Part shown: positions 12,486 to 21,764 of the stretch, piece after piece
Layout: each line of letters starts with the position of its first letter
Position numbering within the stretch: position 1 is the first letter of the stretch
The notes under the pieces: model-generated
The model's database searches: none
The model's input: the letters and a program-made list of their open reading frames with translations, nothing else
Told to the model about the DNA's origin: nothing
Assembly: GCF_000276665.1 (NCBI RefSeq)
Contig: NW_004955404.1
Location: forward strand, 34,304,609-34,368,608
Source: Chinchilla lanigera
Lineage: Eukaryota; Chordata; Mammalia; Rodentia; Chinchillidae
DNA length: 64,000 bases
Direction of reading: 5' to 3'
Position numbers and translations under genes: made by a program

Positions 12486-12605
12486 CCTGTGACTTTGGTG
12501 GAAAGTGTTAAATTCTCAGGCTTCTCTTTCTTCATCTGTAAAACAGAGGGATTGAATGAAATGAACTTGTATGAAAGTGTTAGGATGCTTCCATGAAATA
12601 AAGAA
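12486..12605 (+). mobile_element. MIR SINE fragment
   Basis: 'gacctgtgactttggtgg' is followed by 'ttcttcatctgtaaaacaga' and 'ggattgaatgaaatgaa', the order of the MIR 3' half (tgtgacctt... cctcatctgtaaaatggg... ggattaaatgaga). Diverged. Confidence 0.6.
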
Positions 12606-15600
12606 CAATCTCGTGAAGTTCAAAGCAGAGACAATCATCAAAATAATGAGCTTACAGAAAGGTAAATTGAAGCTCATTAATCAGTCTAGATATTCTTTCT
12701 TGATGTGAAATGTGTCTTGCCAGGATCTGATATCTTAGTTGTAAACTTAAAGACAGGGTTTCAAGAACTTGACTGACTTGTTCCATCTTTTACTAAAAAC
12801 ACTTAGCATCATGGCAAAGCACTATGAATTAATGTGTGAAACATCTACCTGAAAACATACAGAAACTGTGTTTTAATGCCACCATAGTTTTATCTGTGCA
12901 ATGATTTTTATGATATTTAGAAGGGAATATTGCCTAATTAGTTCCTTATTGTGGGATCACAAGATGGCTTTGCATCATTCTGGTTTTAATTATGGCTAAT
13001 GCAGCAGTCACATCTCTTCCCCACAGACCATGTCACTTTTCCTTTGAGAATATATTTATTTTATTTTTTTGTGTGTGACATTTTCTTCATGTCTCATTTG
13101 AGAAAGAGCCTGGAGAATAGAAAATATTTGAGACTTACTTTTAAAAAAATCATTGCATTGAGAAATTCATTGAACATGCCTTTGTTTTACTTCAGTTGAG
13201 GATTACATCAGGTTAAAAAGTCATTGTAAATGCACATCAGGTAAAAAGTCATTGCGGCATGCCTGAAGTCAATGAAAATCAGGTGTATCGGACCTTTTAC
13301 TTTTAACACTATATTAATTTTATCCCTTCCAGTTAAGTTTTCTTTTCTCTCTTTCTGAAATGGCCATATTTTTGGGAACAAAAACCTCTTCCCAAAAAAG
13401 AAAAAATCCCCCAATATAATAAGAAAAAAAAAAAGGGAAATTTTATTGCAAATGGGACCATGACACCAGTGATTTAATAGGGATAGCTTATTCTGAGTTT
13501 CCGCAATATGATAACAGCTCCCTTGGCTTCTGCTCTTGGAGGGGTTTGAACTATTCTGGCAGCTCTCTGGCATGATTTAAGGTAGTGATTCTGGCACACT
13601 TTTCAGACTACAGCACAACCCAGCACAGAGCATGAACAAGTGAAAAGCTCGCTCGCCCTGTATTGGAAAGGTGTGAAGAAATTCAAAGGACTATTTAGAC
13701 CTGTAGGCAGCGACTGACGTTTCATAGCTTGGTGATTGAAAATCAGAGCCATTTGTACCAGGTTGAGTCAAACACAGGCGGCAACCAGTATTTAAGAAAA
13801 TGACTGTAGCTGGCTTTAAAGTGCTGATCACTGTTCAGGGAAGTCTAGCTAGTTGATGATGCTGGATAATGTGTCTGGGTTTACAAGATGCAAAGCAAGT
13901 GCTTCTAATGTAGGATGTCACTAGATGTCACCCTGGATTTCATTATTTGGTAGTCTAAAGATTTCAGCAGCTTTGCCATTTTGCTACCAATACCTCTTAC
14001 AGAACCTGAATAGACAATGTGAAATGTGCATGAATAACAGGGAACTGCTGACGGAATGTCAATTTTCAAGTGTGTGACTTCTATTGATCACTCATTATTG
14101 ACATGAAGGTCTCCAGCGTTTTTGCTTTTCACTTTAAACTCCTTCTCAGCTAAAATTTCCAAGCATCTGAACAGTGAGGCCTTGAAGAACCGGATGATTC
14201 AGGTCTCACAGGATGTTTTACAAAGTACTTTGACCTCTGGAAGAAATCACAGGTACTTTTCATAAAGACTCAACAACTGCTTTGAATAAAAATTCAGATA
14301 TGAAGACAGAAAAGAAAGCACATTCTTTTCATATTTAAACAAGTTCATTCTCACCTATCCGAGTTTATGAGTAGCTAGGAATAACTTTGATGAGAAAAAC
14401 TTACATTTTATTGTTGTTTTATAAGTCTAAATATTTTATTTGTTGGATAGCTAGCAAAATGGTAGCATTCCCCCATCCAAAGCTGACAAATGACACGCTA
14501 TAGAATATCCTGTGAGTGTGGATCCATGGTTTTATTTCTTTTAGCTTTGTGTACATTAATTAGGTATACACAATCAGAGCTGAGTGCAGAGGCAGCTAAA
14601 TAAACAAATGACACTGTGGAAAGGTCTTTCTGCATACTAATCATATCCTACATCTGGGAGCAAAAGCTCTATAAATCGATTTGCTCTTTCACATCAAAAG
14701 ACAAACAGTGATGCAAGTCAGCAGTTCCTTTGTCAAAGTCACAGAGATTGCTGTTCTTCACAAACACATCTTTACAAAGCGGGATTCAACCATTTGACGA
14801 TTAGCATTATTGGCAACTCTTCAAAGAAGATTCATCAAGTGATTTGCAATTGGATTGGTTACCATTTTTATGATGCTATTCCATGAAATCTAACTAAAGT
14901 GATTGGCATTTGAATTCTTGCTTAGAGGATGAGGAAAAGAGAAAAAGAAAAACATCTCCGATTTCCATAGAGACTGTGCCATAGTGTGTGTGTGGGCTAG
15001 TGTGTCAGCCTCAGGGTGATGGGCATCTCTAAGAGGAAGCCAAGAGAATGAGTTCTTGCTTGTCATATTTGCAAAAGACACAAATGCCCAGTTTCATTGA
15101 GTTTTGCAAGAATACATGAAGATATCCTATTTTGTTCCACTGTTTGAGAAAAATGTCATTTTGCATCCATGCAAACTGAGGTGATCCACCCTAGCTAGAC
15201 ACTATGTTGCACTAAGACATGTGGGAGAGGTACAGAAAATAGAGTCTTCAGCGTAAAGAAATAGAGGCGTGACCGTATAAGAAATGCCTGCATGACCTCT
15301 GAAGAAATGAATAGTTAGTGTAGTGGCCACAGCGGCAGGATAGTAAAACTTAGGCATCCACAGTATCTCTAATAATAGAGATTTTAAATTTTGTTTCTGG
15401 CTGAAGTTTTGTTTCTGTTGAAACATGTAGTAATATATCCTACTGAATTCGACATCTTTTATTCTTTTCAGTCTTCACATGCTATACATTATTTAGCTAT
15501 ACATGAGATGCCCTTGAGAGATAGGTTATTCTTTAAATTAACTATGGAGGATAATTTCACAACCTCTCCAGATTATACCTGATACATTTCAGGTATATAA

Positions 15601-15884
15601 TTCAGTTCTCCCATTATTTTGAAAAGAGGCTGGTATTAACCTTGAAAAGCTTAGATACTAGACAAGTTAGAAGTTTAACTTACATATATATTTTTGTCTT
15701 CAAAATTATGTTTTCAGTTCAAAAGAATATTCAGTTTGGGGAAATACACTTAAGACTGGGCCCTGAAATGTCAGAGACTTGTTTAAAACATCAGGCTTTT
15801 GTGTCTGAAGCAGGGAACGAGAGTTGTTGAGTGAGACACGCACAGGTCTGGGAGGATGGGGTTTTTAGTGGCATTATTGAGTGT
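12606..15884. other. Non-coding DNA with few recognisable repeats
   Basis: No gene is seen. A 29-base tandem duplication lies at 13205-13262. From about 14030 to 14880 the sequence is free of repeats I know and less AT-biased. It contains motif-like pieces such as 'tgctgacggaatgtcaa', 'ctattgatcactcattattg' and 'tttgacgattagcattattg', so it may be conserved regulatory DNA, though that cannot be judged from one genome. The 121-codon minus frame at 13208-13573 is probably chance. Confidence 0.45.
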
Positions 15885-16080
15885 TCAGCTTAGGCTAGGA
15901 ATCAATTGTAGGCGAGTAACTCAGGTACATTGTGCCTCAATTTCCTACCTGTTACGTGGAAGCAGAATTATTGACTTATTACTGAAGAGTATTCTGAAGA
16001 TTAGCTAATAAATGATGGTGGGGAAGCAGCATGCAATTCTAAAGTGCTATACAAATGATATATTGTTATCACCATCACTA
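15885..16080 (+). mobile_element. MIR SINE
   Basis: 'gagtaactcaggtacattg', 'gcctcaatttcctacctgtt', 'attagctaataaatg' and 'aaagtgctatacaaatgat' follow the MIR order through to the 3' end ('gttatcaccatcac'). Confidence 0.7.
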
Positions 16081-16699
16081 CTAATAATTATAATGATCAT
16101 AAAAAGTGAATGACTGCCGTAGAGAGCTTGAGTCTCCCAGGAAAATTATTTTTTCGTCGTCTGTTTTTGTATTGTAACTGGGTCCTTAAAGCTGCTTAAT
16201 TGAATGAAAGCGGGGAGTTCAGTGCTCTCGGCATTTGTACGCTCATTATGGAATCTTTGCTCTAAAAATCAAAAGTGGTTAGAATTAAATCTGGGTAGGC
16301 TTTACATTTTGGAAATCATTGTTATCATCAGATTGCTGTTAGAGAGAATTTAGTATTAGCAATTGTTTCCTCTCTCTAGTTAAATGTAAGTGCAGCCTGT
16401 CACAATCACGTTGTTGAAAATGTTATGAAATATTGCTGTTTTTTACCTAGAACTCAGCAATCTGTTTCTGAAAAACCAGAACAAAACACAATCACACAGG
16501 AAACAAATCCCTTAGTGTTCTAAAAAGTCTAAGTCTATGCTGAAAAATCCAGAAACAGAAGACATATGTATTTTACTCATGGAAAAACACTCCAACTGTA
16601 TTTTTCTCTCCATATACAATATATCAATGTTTGCTAACCTAGTTTCTCAGAAACTGAGAATAAAGAGGAAGTCTGCAGACATCAAACTCATTCACAGTT
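16081..16699. other. Unassigned stretch with constraint-like composition
   Basis: No gene. The part at 16110-16440 retains scattered CpGs ('ttttcgtcgtctg', 'gaaagcggggag', 'ctctcggcatttgtacgc') and homeodomain-like TAATTG/AATTA cores. That is unusual in an otherwise CpG-poor window, and it could be conserved regulatory DNA. Confidence 0.4.
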
Positions 16700-16850
16700 T
16701 TGGTTATTAATTGCTGCATAGCAAACTCACCCAAACTAAATTTACTTTGCTCATGGGTCTGAAATCCAGGTACGACTCGGTGGGATAGGTCATGTGCTTC
16801 TCCACTTGCTATCAGAGGGTGCAATTGCATCTTGGGCTGTCCTTTTACTA
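16700..16850 (-). mobile_element. MLT1-type LTR, first segment
   Basis: 'ggttattaattgctgcatag', 'caaactcacccaaacta', 'tgctcatgggtctgaaatcc' and 'cgactcggtgggatagg' follow the reverse-complement order of an MLT1 LTR (attgctgcgtaacaaactacccc... ggtctgtgggtcaggaat...). The element appears to resume at about 17335. Confidence 0.6.
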
Positions 16851-17334
16851 CTTGCATAAGACTTGAGAGACAGAACATTGACACATAAAGTTACAGGAAG
16901 TAGGTTTATGACTTAAGGATTGGTTGCAGGGGACACGAGAAGCCCAGGATTTGTGATGAGCCAGTCCCATGAGGCTCAGGAGAGCTGTTTGTCCGCCTGT
17001 GTCCCCCTTGCACTGCTCCTGAAGGATCCAGGAAAGTAGACTGCCCTGGGCCTTATGCCCTGGGCAACACAACACAGTTGTCTATGTCCTATTACTTGAA
17101 GGGACAAAAGCAGAGCCTGGGCTATTCTGACCAGTTCCTCCTTTTCTCAGGATGTTACATTCCTTGTGCATTTTACAGTTACTCTTAAGAACTACAAGTA
17201 AGACAGTGAGAACTGGGCCACTCCCAGGTGAAAACTATCCTGCAAGGCCATCTGAAAGTTTGCTCATGTGAAGGTCTGACATGGGTTGGAAAGACTCAAA
17301 CAGCTTGGAGTTAGAACAGCTGGTGTTCCTTAGG
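16851..17334. mobile_element. Unidentified insert inside an MLT1, possibly another LTR
   Basis: This roughly 480-base block separates two halves of an MLT1-like LTR. On the minus strand it is less AT-rich and includes 'cttaagtcataaacctac' and 'tgtgtcaatgttctgtctc', which has the look of an endogenous retroviral LTR. I cannot assign a family, and I did not find an unambiguous target-site duplication. Confidence 0.35.
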
Positions 17335-17510
17335 GTTTGTCCTCTGTTTCATTGGGCTCTGTCCACATGCTTCCTCCTGCAAGGGAGCCTCAGGGTAGTA
17401 AGACTTTCATATTAGCTTTAGCATTCCAGGGAACATGTTCTGGGAGAAAATGAGGGAGCTGGGAGGAATGCCCTTTCTGGTCTAGCCTTACAAGTTACAT
17501 AGCTTGATTG
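17335..17510 (-). mobile_element. MLT1-type LTR, second segment
   Basis: 'cacatgcttcctcctgcaag' and 'gcctcagggtagtaagact' are followed by 'ggtctagccttacaagtta'. This matches the distal part of a reverse-complement MLT1 (gcctcagggtagttggact... ctagcctcggaagtcacat). Confidence 0.5.
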
Positions 17511-17514
17511 TTTT

Positions 17515-17880
17515 ACTTAGCTCAGGCTCTACTCACAAAGTGCCTTAGACTGAGCGATTTAAAAAACAGATGTTTATTTCTCTCAATTTTGGAACATAAA
17601 AACCTGAGATCATAGTACCATTATGGTTGGGTTCTGGTGAGGGCCTTCTTCCTGGTTTGCAGATGGCTGCATTCTTGGAGAGAGAGAGAGCGAGAGGAAG
17701 CACTGGTATTACTTTCTCTTTTGCAGGGGCACTAATTTCATATCGGGAGTTTTGCTCTCATAACCTTTTGTGAATTTAATCACCTCCCAAATACCTCAGC
17801 TTCTAGTACTGTCATATTGGGGGTTAGGTTATGGATTTTGAGAAAATATGAATATTTAGTCTATGACATTCACTTTTGCC
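17515..17880 (-). mobile_element. MST/THE1-like MaLR LTR, diverged
   Basis: The order 'gatttaaaaaacagatgttt', 'gtgagggccttcttcctgg', 'agatggctgcattcttgg', 'ttaatcacctcccaaatacc' and 'ttgggggttaggttatgg' is the minus-strand layout of an MST/THE1-class LTR. Confidence 0.75.
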
Positions 17881-18034
17881 AAATCTTTCTCATTGGAAGC
17901 AAGTCTCTAAAATCAGCCCATCTCAAAGGAAGATGAATCAGCTGCATCTTCTTTTGAGGAGAGGAGAAAAGTGTTGAAAAATTTGCAGGTGCCTTTAAGT
18001 AACTTCCTTTCTCAGTGTTCAGGCTTCACTCTGT

Positions 18035-18150
18035 GACAGAAAGTGTGTATCTATTGTCCTGCTGCCCTGTACTGTATCTCCAAGTCCCAGCACTGGGCCC
18101 ACATATTGTGGGGGTTTGCTTAACATGTAAATATTTGCTGAATAAATAAT
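18035..18150 (+). mobile_element. L2 LINE 3'-end fragment
   Basis: 'cccagcactgggcccacata' then 'aatatttgctgaataaataa' is the characteristic L2 3' end (cccagcgcctagcacagt... aatatttgttgaatgaatga). Confidence 0.5.
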
Positions 18151-18414
18151 TGTTATACAAATAGAGTAAGGAAAAAGAGGCAAAGAAAAAAGAAGACTGA
18201 AAAAAGCATAGGAGTTGGGTTTTCTTAATAAAAAATAACACCCCTGTCTTGTACAATATCATCCTCTGTAGCTGGACAGTCACCCAGCAATCATTCTTCT
18301 AGTGATGTAGGAATGTTGTGTTCAAGAAGGTGGAGAGTGATGCAATGTATTTTAAAGGCAGTTAGAAAAATTTATTGGCCTGAGGAGGTGAGGCTTCTGT
18401 ATGTGGAAATCCAG

Positions 18415-18545
18415 ATGTGCATCCATTCAGTAAATTTCTATTGAATGCCTCCAAGTTACAGTTCTAGGTACTAGAGATGAATCTGTGGAAAGAAAGTACT
18501 TTCTCTCCTGGAATTTGTCTTCTTTCCAGAGTAGCTGCTCTCCAA
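18415..18545 (-). mobile_element. L2 LINE 3'-end fragment
   Basis: 'cattcagtaaatttctattg', 'aatgcctccaagttacagtt' and 'ctaggtactagagatgaatc' follow the reverse complement of the L2 3' end (attcaacaaatatttattgagc... gttctaggcgctggggata). Confidence 0.65.
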
Positions 18546-19060
18546 AGATCATGGAAAGATCAACTTGTTACTCCATAATTATTTCAGTCTCATGCTGGGA
18601 AAATCTTTGTAGAATTACACACTATTAATTTTCTTTTTACTTATTACTTTTTTCTTATCAGTTAAAATTTTTGTTTGTTTTATGATTTTGGGCTATATTT
18701 TTCTCAATGGTTCAACAGGTCTACTGAAGGTTTATTAGTAGTTCTCCATATGCTCAGATAAATGAAATTATTTCTATCATTTCATTTCTCCTCCTAGACA
18801 TCTCCCTCCTACAAATCTTTGCCATCTAACTCCTTCCATACGTGGTTAGTATTTAAAGACTTCTTGTTGCTTTCTTGTCAGGAGCATCCTCTTTCCTGAA
18901 TCCTTCCCAAGCTTTCCTCATTGATCATTTTCTTTTTCTTTTTCCTGATGGACACTGATCCAGTAGTTGCCTGGAATAAAGAAACAGAGGACTCTTTTTT
19001 TTTTTTTTTCAGCCATTGCATGTTAAAACCGTGTTTACAGTACTCTCACATTTGACTGAA
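18546..19060. other. Unassigned non-coding DNA with a T run
   Basis: No gene or named repeat. A T15 run at about 18996-19010 and pyrimidine-rich sequence at 18920-18950 are the only simple-sequence features. Confidence 0.45.
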
Positions 19061-19074
19061 AGTTTTTTCCCTTG

Positions 19075-19255
19075 GTGGTGGCAGCAATTGAACGCAGAGC
19101 CTTTGCAAACACCTACAACCTCAGATTTATTTATTTATTCATTTTTGAGGCTGGATCTTGCTAAGTTGTCACATTGCCCAGACTGAGGTTGGGTTTGTAA
19201 TTTTTCTCCTCAGAGTCCTGGAATCACAGGCATGCACTATCATTCCTGGCTTGAT
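19075..19255 (-). mobile_element. Dimeric B1-ID SINE (B1-dID-like), old
   Basis: Reading the minus strand, a B1 (7SL-derived) half comes first. On plus it is 19149-19255: 'ggctggatcttgctaagttg', 'cattgcccagactgag' and 'ggaatcacaggcatgcac'. An A/T-rich linker (19128-19148) follows, then a decayed ID-type half at 19080-19127 ('gtggcagcaattgaacgcag', 'agcctttgcaaacacc'). B1 joined to ID in this order is the structure of B1-dID of squirrel-related rodents. It is much more diverged than the ID monomers here, so older. Confidence 0.7.
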
Positions 19256-19261
19256 TGAAAG

Positions 19262-19449
19262 TTTTGATGGAAACAGAACTTATTGTGGTAGATTAACTAA
19301 TAGCCAACTTGTAACACCTAGCTGAACTGAATCAATGTGATGCTGGGTGTGGAAGGCCCACCTGAGGATTCCCACCAACAGCATAAAAAGAGAACTGGAG
19401 GCGAAGACGTTGTGCTGTTGATTCTCCAGGAGAAGTTTGTCACACTGGC
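19262..19449. other. Unassigned segment beside the odd open frame
   Basis: This non-repeat sequence includes 'cataaaaagagaactggagg' and 'gcgaagacgttgtgctg'. On the minus strand it lies directly after the splice-donor-like site that ends the open frame at 19450-19827. No function can be assigned. Confidence 0.4.
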
Positions 19450-19827
19450 TTACCTAATATGAACACAGCTGTTTTCATCATCAGACAGGCTCAGGACCTC
19501 GCTGTCACTGAGGATGGCTGCAGTTCTCTGGTCCTTACCTTGAGCATCTCTTCCTGGCTCCAGAGCAGATCCCTCAGCCTGCTGGCACAGATCCTTCATC
19601 CGATTGTGGAGACTTTCTAACTTCCACCACTGACCTTTGGGCCTTCCCATTGCTAATCTTTGATACAGACTCGCCTGAGACATTGTTGTGGACCCTAGGC
19701 CTCCAGCTGGAACCATGGAGGACATTGCCATGGGCTCTAGGTCTTCAGCTGGACTCTTGCTGGACATGAGATCTAGCCCCTCAGCTGGATTTTTTGGGTC
19801 TCTTGTCAGTGGACAGATTTCTTGCAT
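19450..19827 (-). CDS. Unrecognised open frame with 12-14-residue repeats; exon or retro-element remnant
   Basis: A 125-codon minus-strand frame. Near the N-terminus it has three imperfect units, PAEGLDLMSSKS, PAEDLEPMAMSSMV and PAGGLGSTTMSQ. A basic segment follows (SLYQRLAMGRPKGQWWKLES), then a mixed-charge possible helix (LHNRMKDLCQQAEG), and an acidic serine-rich end (ILSDSEVLSLSDDENS). The last codons overlap a consensus-like 5' splice site, ATTAG/GTAAGCC (19455-19443 on minus), so the frame could be an exon. A second donor-like CAAGGTAAGG lies inside it. I recognise no family. Alternatives are a fragment of an endogenous retroelement leader or gag, a retrogene piece, or chance. No promoter or acceptor of quality is visible. 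Confidence 0.3.
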   Translation of the reverse strand: MQEICPLTRDPKNPAEGLDLMSSKSPAEDLEPMAMSSMVPAGGLGSTTMSQASLYQRLAMGRPKGQWWKLESLHNRMKDLCQQAEGSALEPGRDAQGKDQRTAAILSDSEVLSLSDDENSCVHIR

Positions 19828-19859
19828 TCTTTTGCATTGGACTCTGGATATTATACTCT

Positions 19860-20480
19860 TTAAATATTATAAAACAATCTTATAAATTATGTGTCCAGTA
19901 TTAAATCTTTTCCCTTGTAAACCCTGACTATAACACTTATATTGAAAATATTTTTCTTTCTATTTTTGAAAATTGCTTCAAGTCTTCCATAGTTAGAATA
20001 ACTTTTGAAAAATCTGAGATGATTATGGCAATGATCCTTTATGTACATCCTCCTTTTCTCATCTCTGGAGGGTTTTAGGAACTGTGGGAATAGCTGGCCC
20101 TTTCCAATCTAGATCTGTGTCCTTCTGTTTCAGAAAAAATTTTCTCTAATTCCCCTTGGTAGTTGCTGTTTCAGCTTTTCTTTCTGGGAGATTTAAAAAT
20201 TTGTTAAGCTTCTCAAATTAATTCTTTTATTCTCTTATTCTCTTATTATTATGTTTTTCTCCCTATTTTTCATACCTTGACTTTCAGTTCTGTGTTTTGG
20301 CAATTGTATCTTCTAAGAGTTTTAGTTAATATTTTGTTTTGATTATTTTATAATTTCTAAGAACTTTTTATGTTCTCATTTTTTTCATAGCATATTGTCA
20401 TTATTCAAGGCTCATAAAATCTTTTAGTATTGTCATGCAGATATTAATCAGATGATTTTTTAGAAAAGTTATATTTTACT
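19860..20480 (-). mobile_element. Ancient LINE-1 (L1M-like) fragment
   Basis: 'atgtttttctccctattttt', 'ataccttgactttcagttc' and 'tgtgttttggcaattgtatc' recall the reverse complement of old L1 sequence. So do 'ctaagaactttttatgttc' followed by 'tttttcatagcatattgtc'. The part before 20090 is less certain. Confidence 0.4.
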
Positions 20481-21214
20481 TAGTCTTTGGCATAATAAAA
20501 AAACTAGAAACTTAAGCCTTGAAGCAATAACCCCTGGTTTCACTCTAGTCTGTGGCTGAGTTGGGTGATTCTTTTGCTGGTCACTTGCAAGGGCACCAAG
20601 AGCAGGTGGGTTGGCCCAGGGGCCCAGCAAGAATGTCCTCATCTAGATGACTTCTCAGGAAGGGGATCTCAAGTTCACAGGAATTTATTCATATTTCTAA
20701 ATGAGGAAGAAAATTATTTTTGTTCAATCTTTAGTATCATTACAGTAAATATCTTTAACTTAGTGAAATCAGTGAATGGGGCAGTACATCTGAATCTCTT
20801 GTGTGTGGTCCTTATGGAGTATGCAGATTACATGAAAATTTCCTGTTTATCACCATAACCTTTCACATTTATCTCATGTAATTTTGATAAGGAAGCCAGA
20901 TGGGATGAAAGAAAGAGCCCAGACACCGGGGTTCTAAGATATGCTGAATGAATGCATCTTCTACAAACTAAGGTGTGATGCTGAGTGAATCAGTTAATGC
21001 TCTAATTCTGGATGGTTAGATCTGTGGTACAAACATTTTTAATGCTAGTACCTGTAGTTTCTTTCCCATCTCTAGAATTATATAACTATGAACCTTCTAC
21101 TTCAAATTAGAATAAGAGTTGAATTCAGGGCTTCAGAAATAAGTATGTAAAGTAAAAATTATTAAGACCTTTCATAAAAACAAAGTAGCTGAGAATGTTT
21201 TACAAATGATTTCT
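20481..21214. other. Unassigned non-coding DNA
   Basis: No gene. The 97-codon plus frame at 20565-20858 has no recognisable domain and ends in ordinary AT-rich sequence. Confidence 0.45.
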
Positions 21215-21550
21215 CACCTCGTCTGGGTCCTCCGCCCAGAAAGTCCACGATCACTGTGTCAGCAGATTTATTCCCTCTGAGGCTTTGCCCCTCAGGTTGC
21301 AGACGGCTGCCTTTGCTGTCCCTTTTTTAGTCACTCCTCTGGTTACATCCTTCTTTCTGTCTCCTGTGTATTCAGACTTTCTTTTCCTGTGAGCACATCA
21401 GTTAGGTGGGGTGAAGACTTACCCTAATAGTTTTATTTCGACTTTACCACTTTAAGGTCTTATCTACAAATATATTCATGCTCTGAGGCACTGGGAGTTA
21501 GGGCTTCAATCCATAAATTTGAGGAGGACATATTTCTTCTTAGTGAATAG
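21215..21550 (-). mobile_element. MaLR-type LTR, diverged
   Basis: 'cagaaagtccacgatcactg', 'tgtcagcagatttattccc', 'gactttaccactttaaggtc' and 'ttatctacaaatatattcat' recall the minus-strand end of a MaLR LTR. So does the final run 'gaggcactgggagttagggc', 'ttcaatccataaatttgagg' (tccaaatacagtcac... gaggtactgggggttaggac). Confidence 0.6.
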
Positions 21551-21764
21551 TTAACACATTTTATATTTATTTATCAATTCCTGAGTCACCAAATAGTGGC
21601 TATAAACCTTTAGATAAAATTAGATTACAATGAACATTTGAAATAATGGAATTGGGAAAAATTATATTTTTATATAAAAAAGAAAATAACTGGAAAGAGG
21701 TCTGGATGAACATTTGAATTTGTAGGTAGGCCGGCTCTCCAAGTGCTCTTAGTTTGTCCAATTA

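Noticed and set aside
13208..13573. 121-codon minus frame
   Set aside because: No recognisable domain; it runs across a tandem duplication and A-rich sequence, with phenylalanine/lysine runs typical of chance frames.
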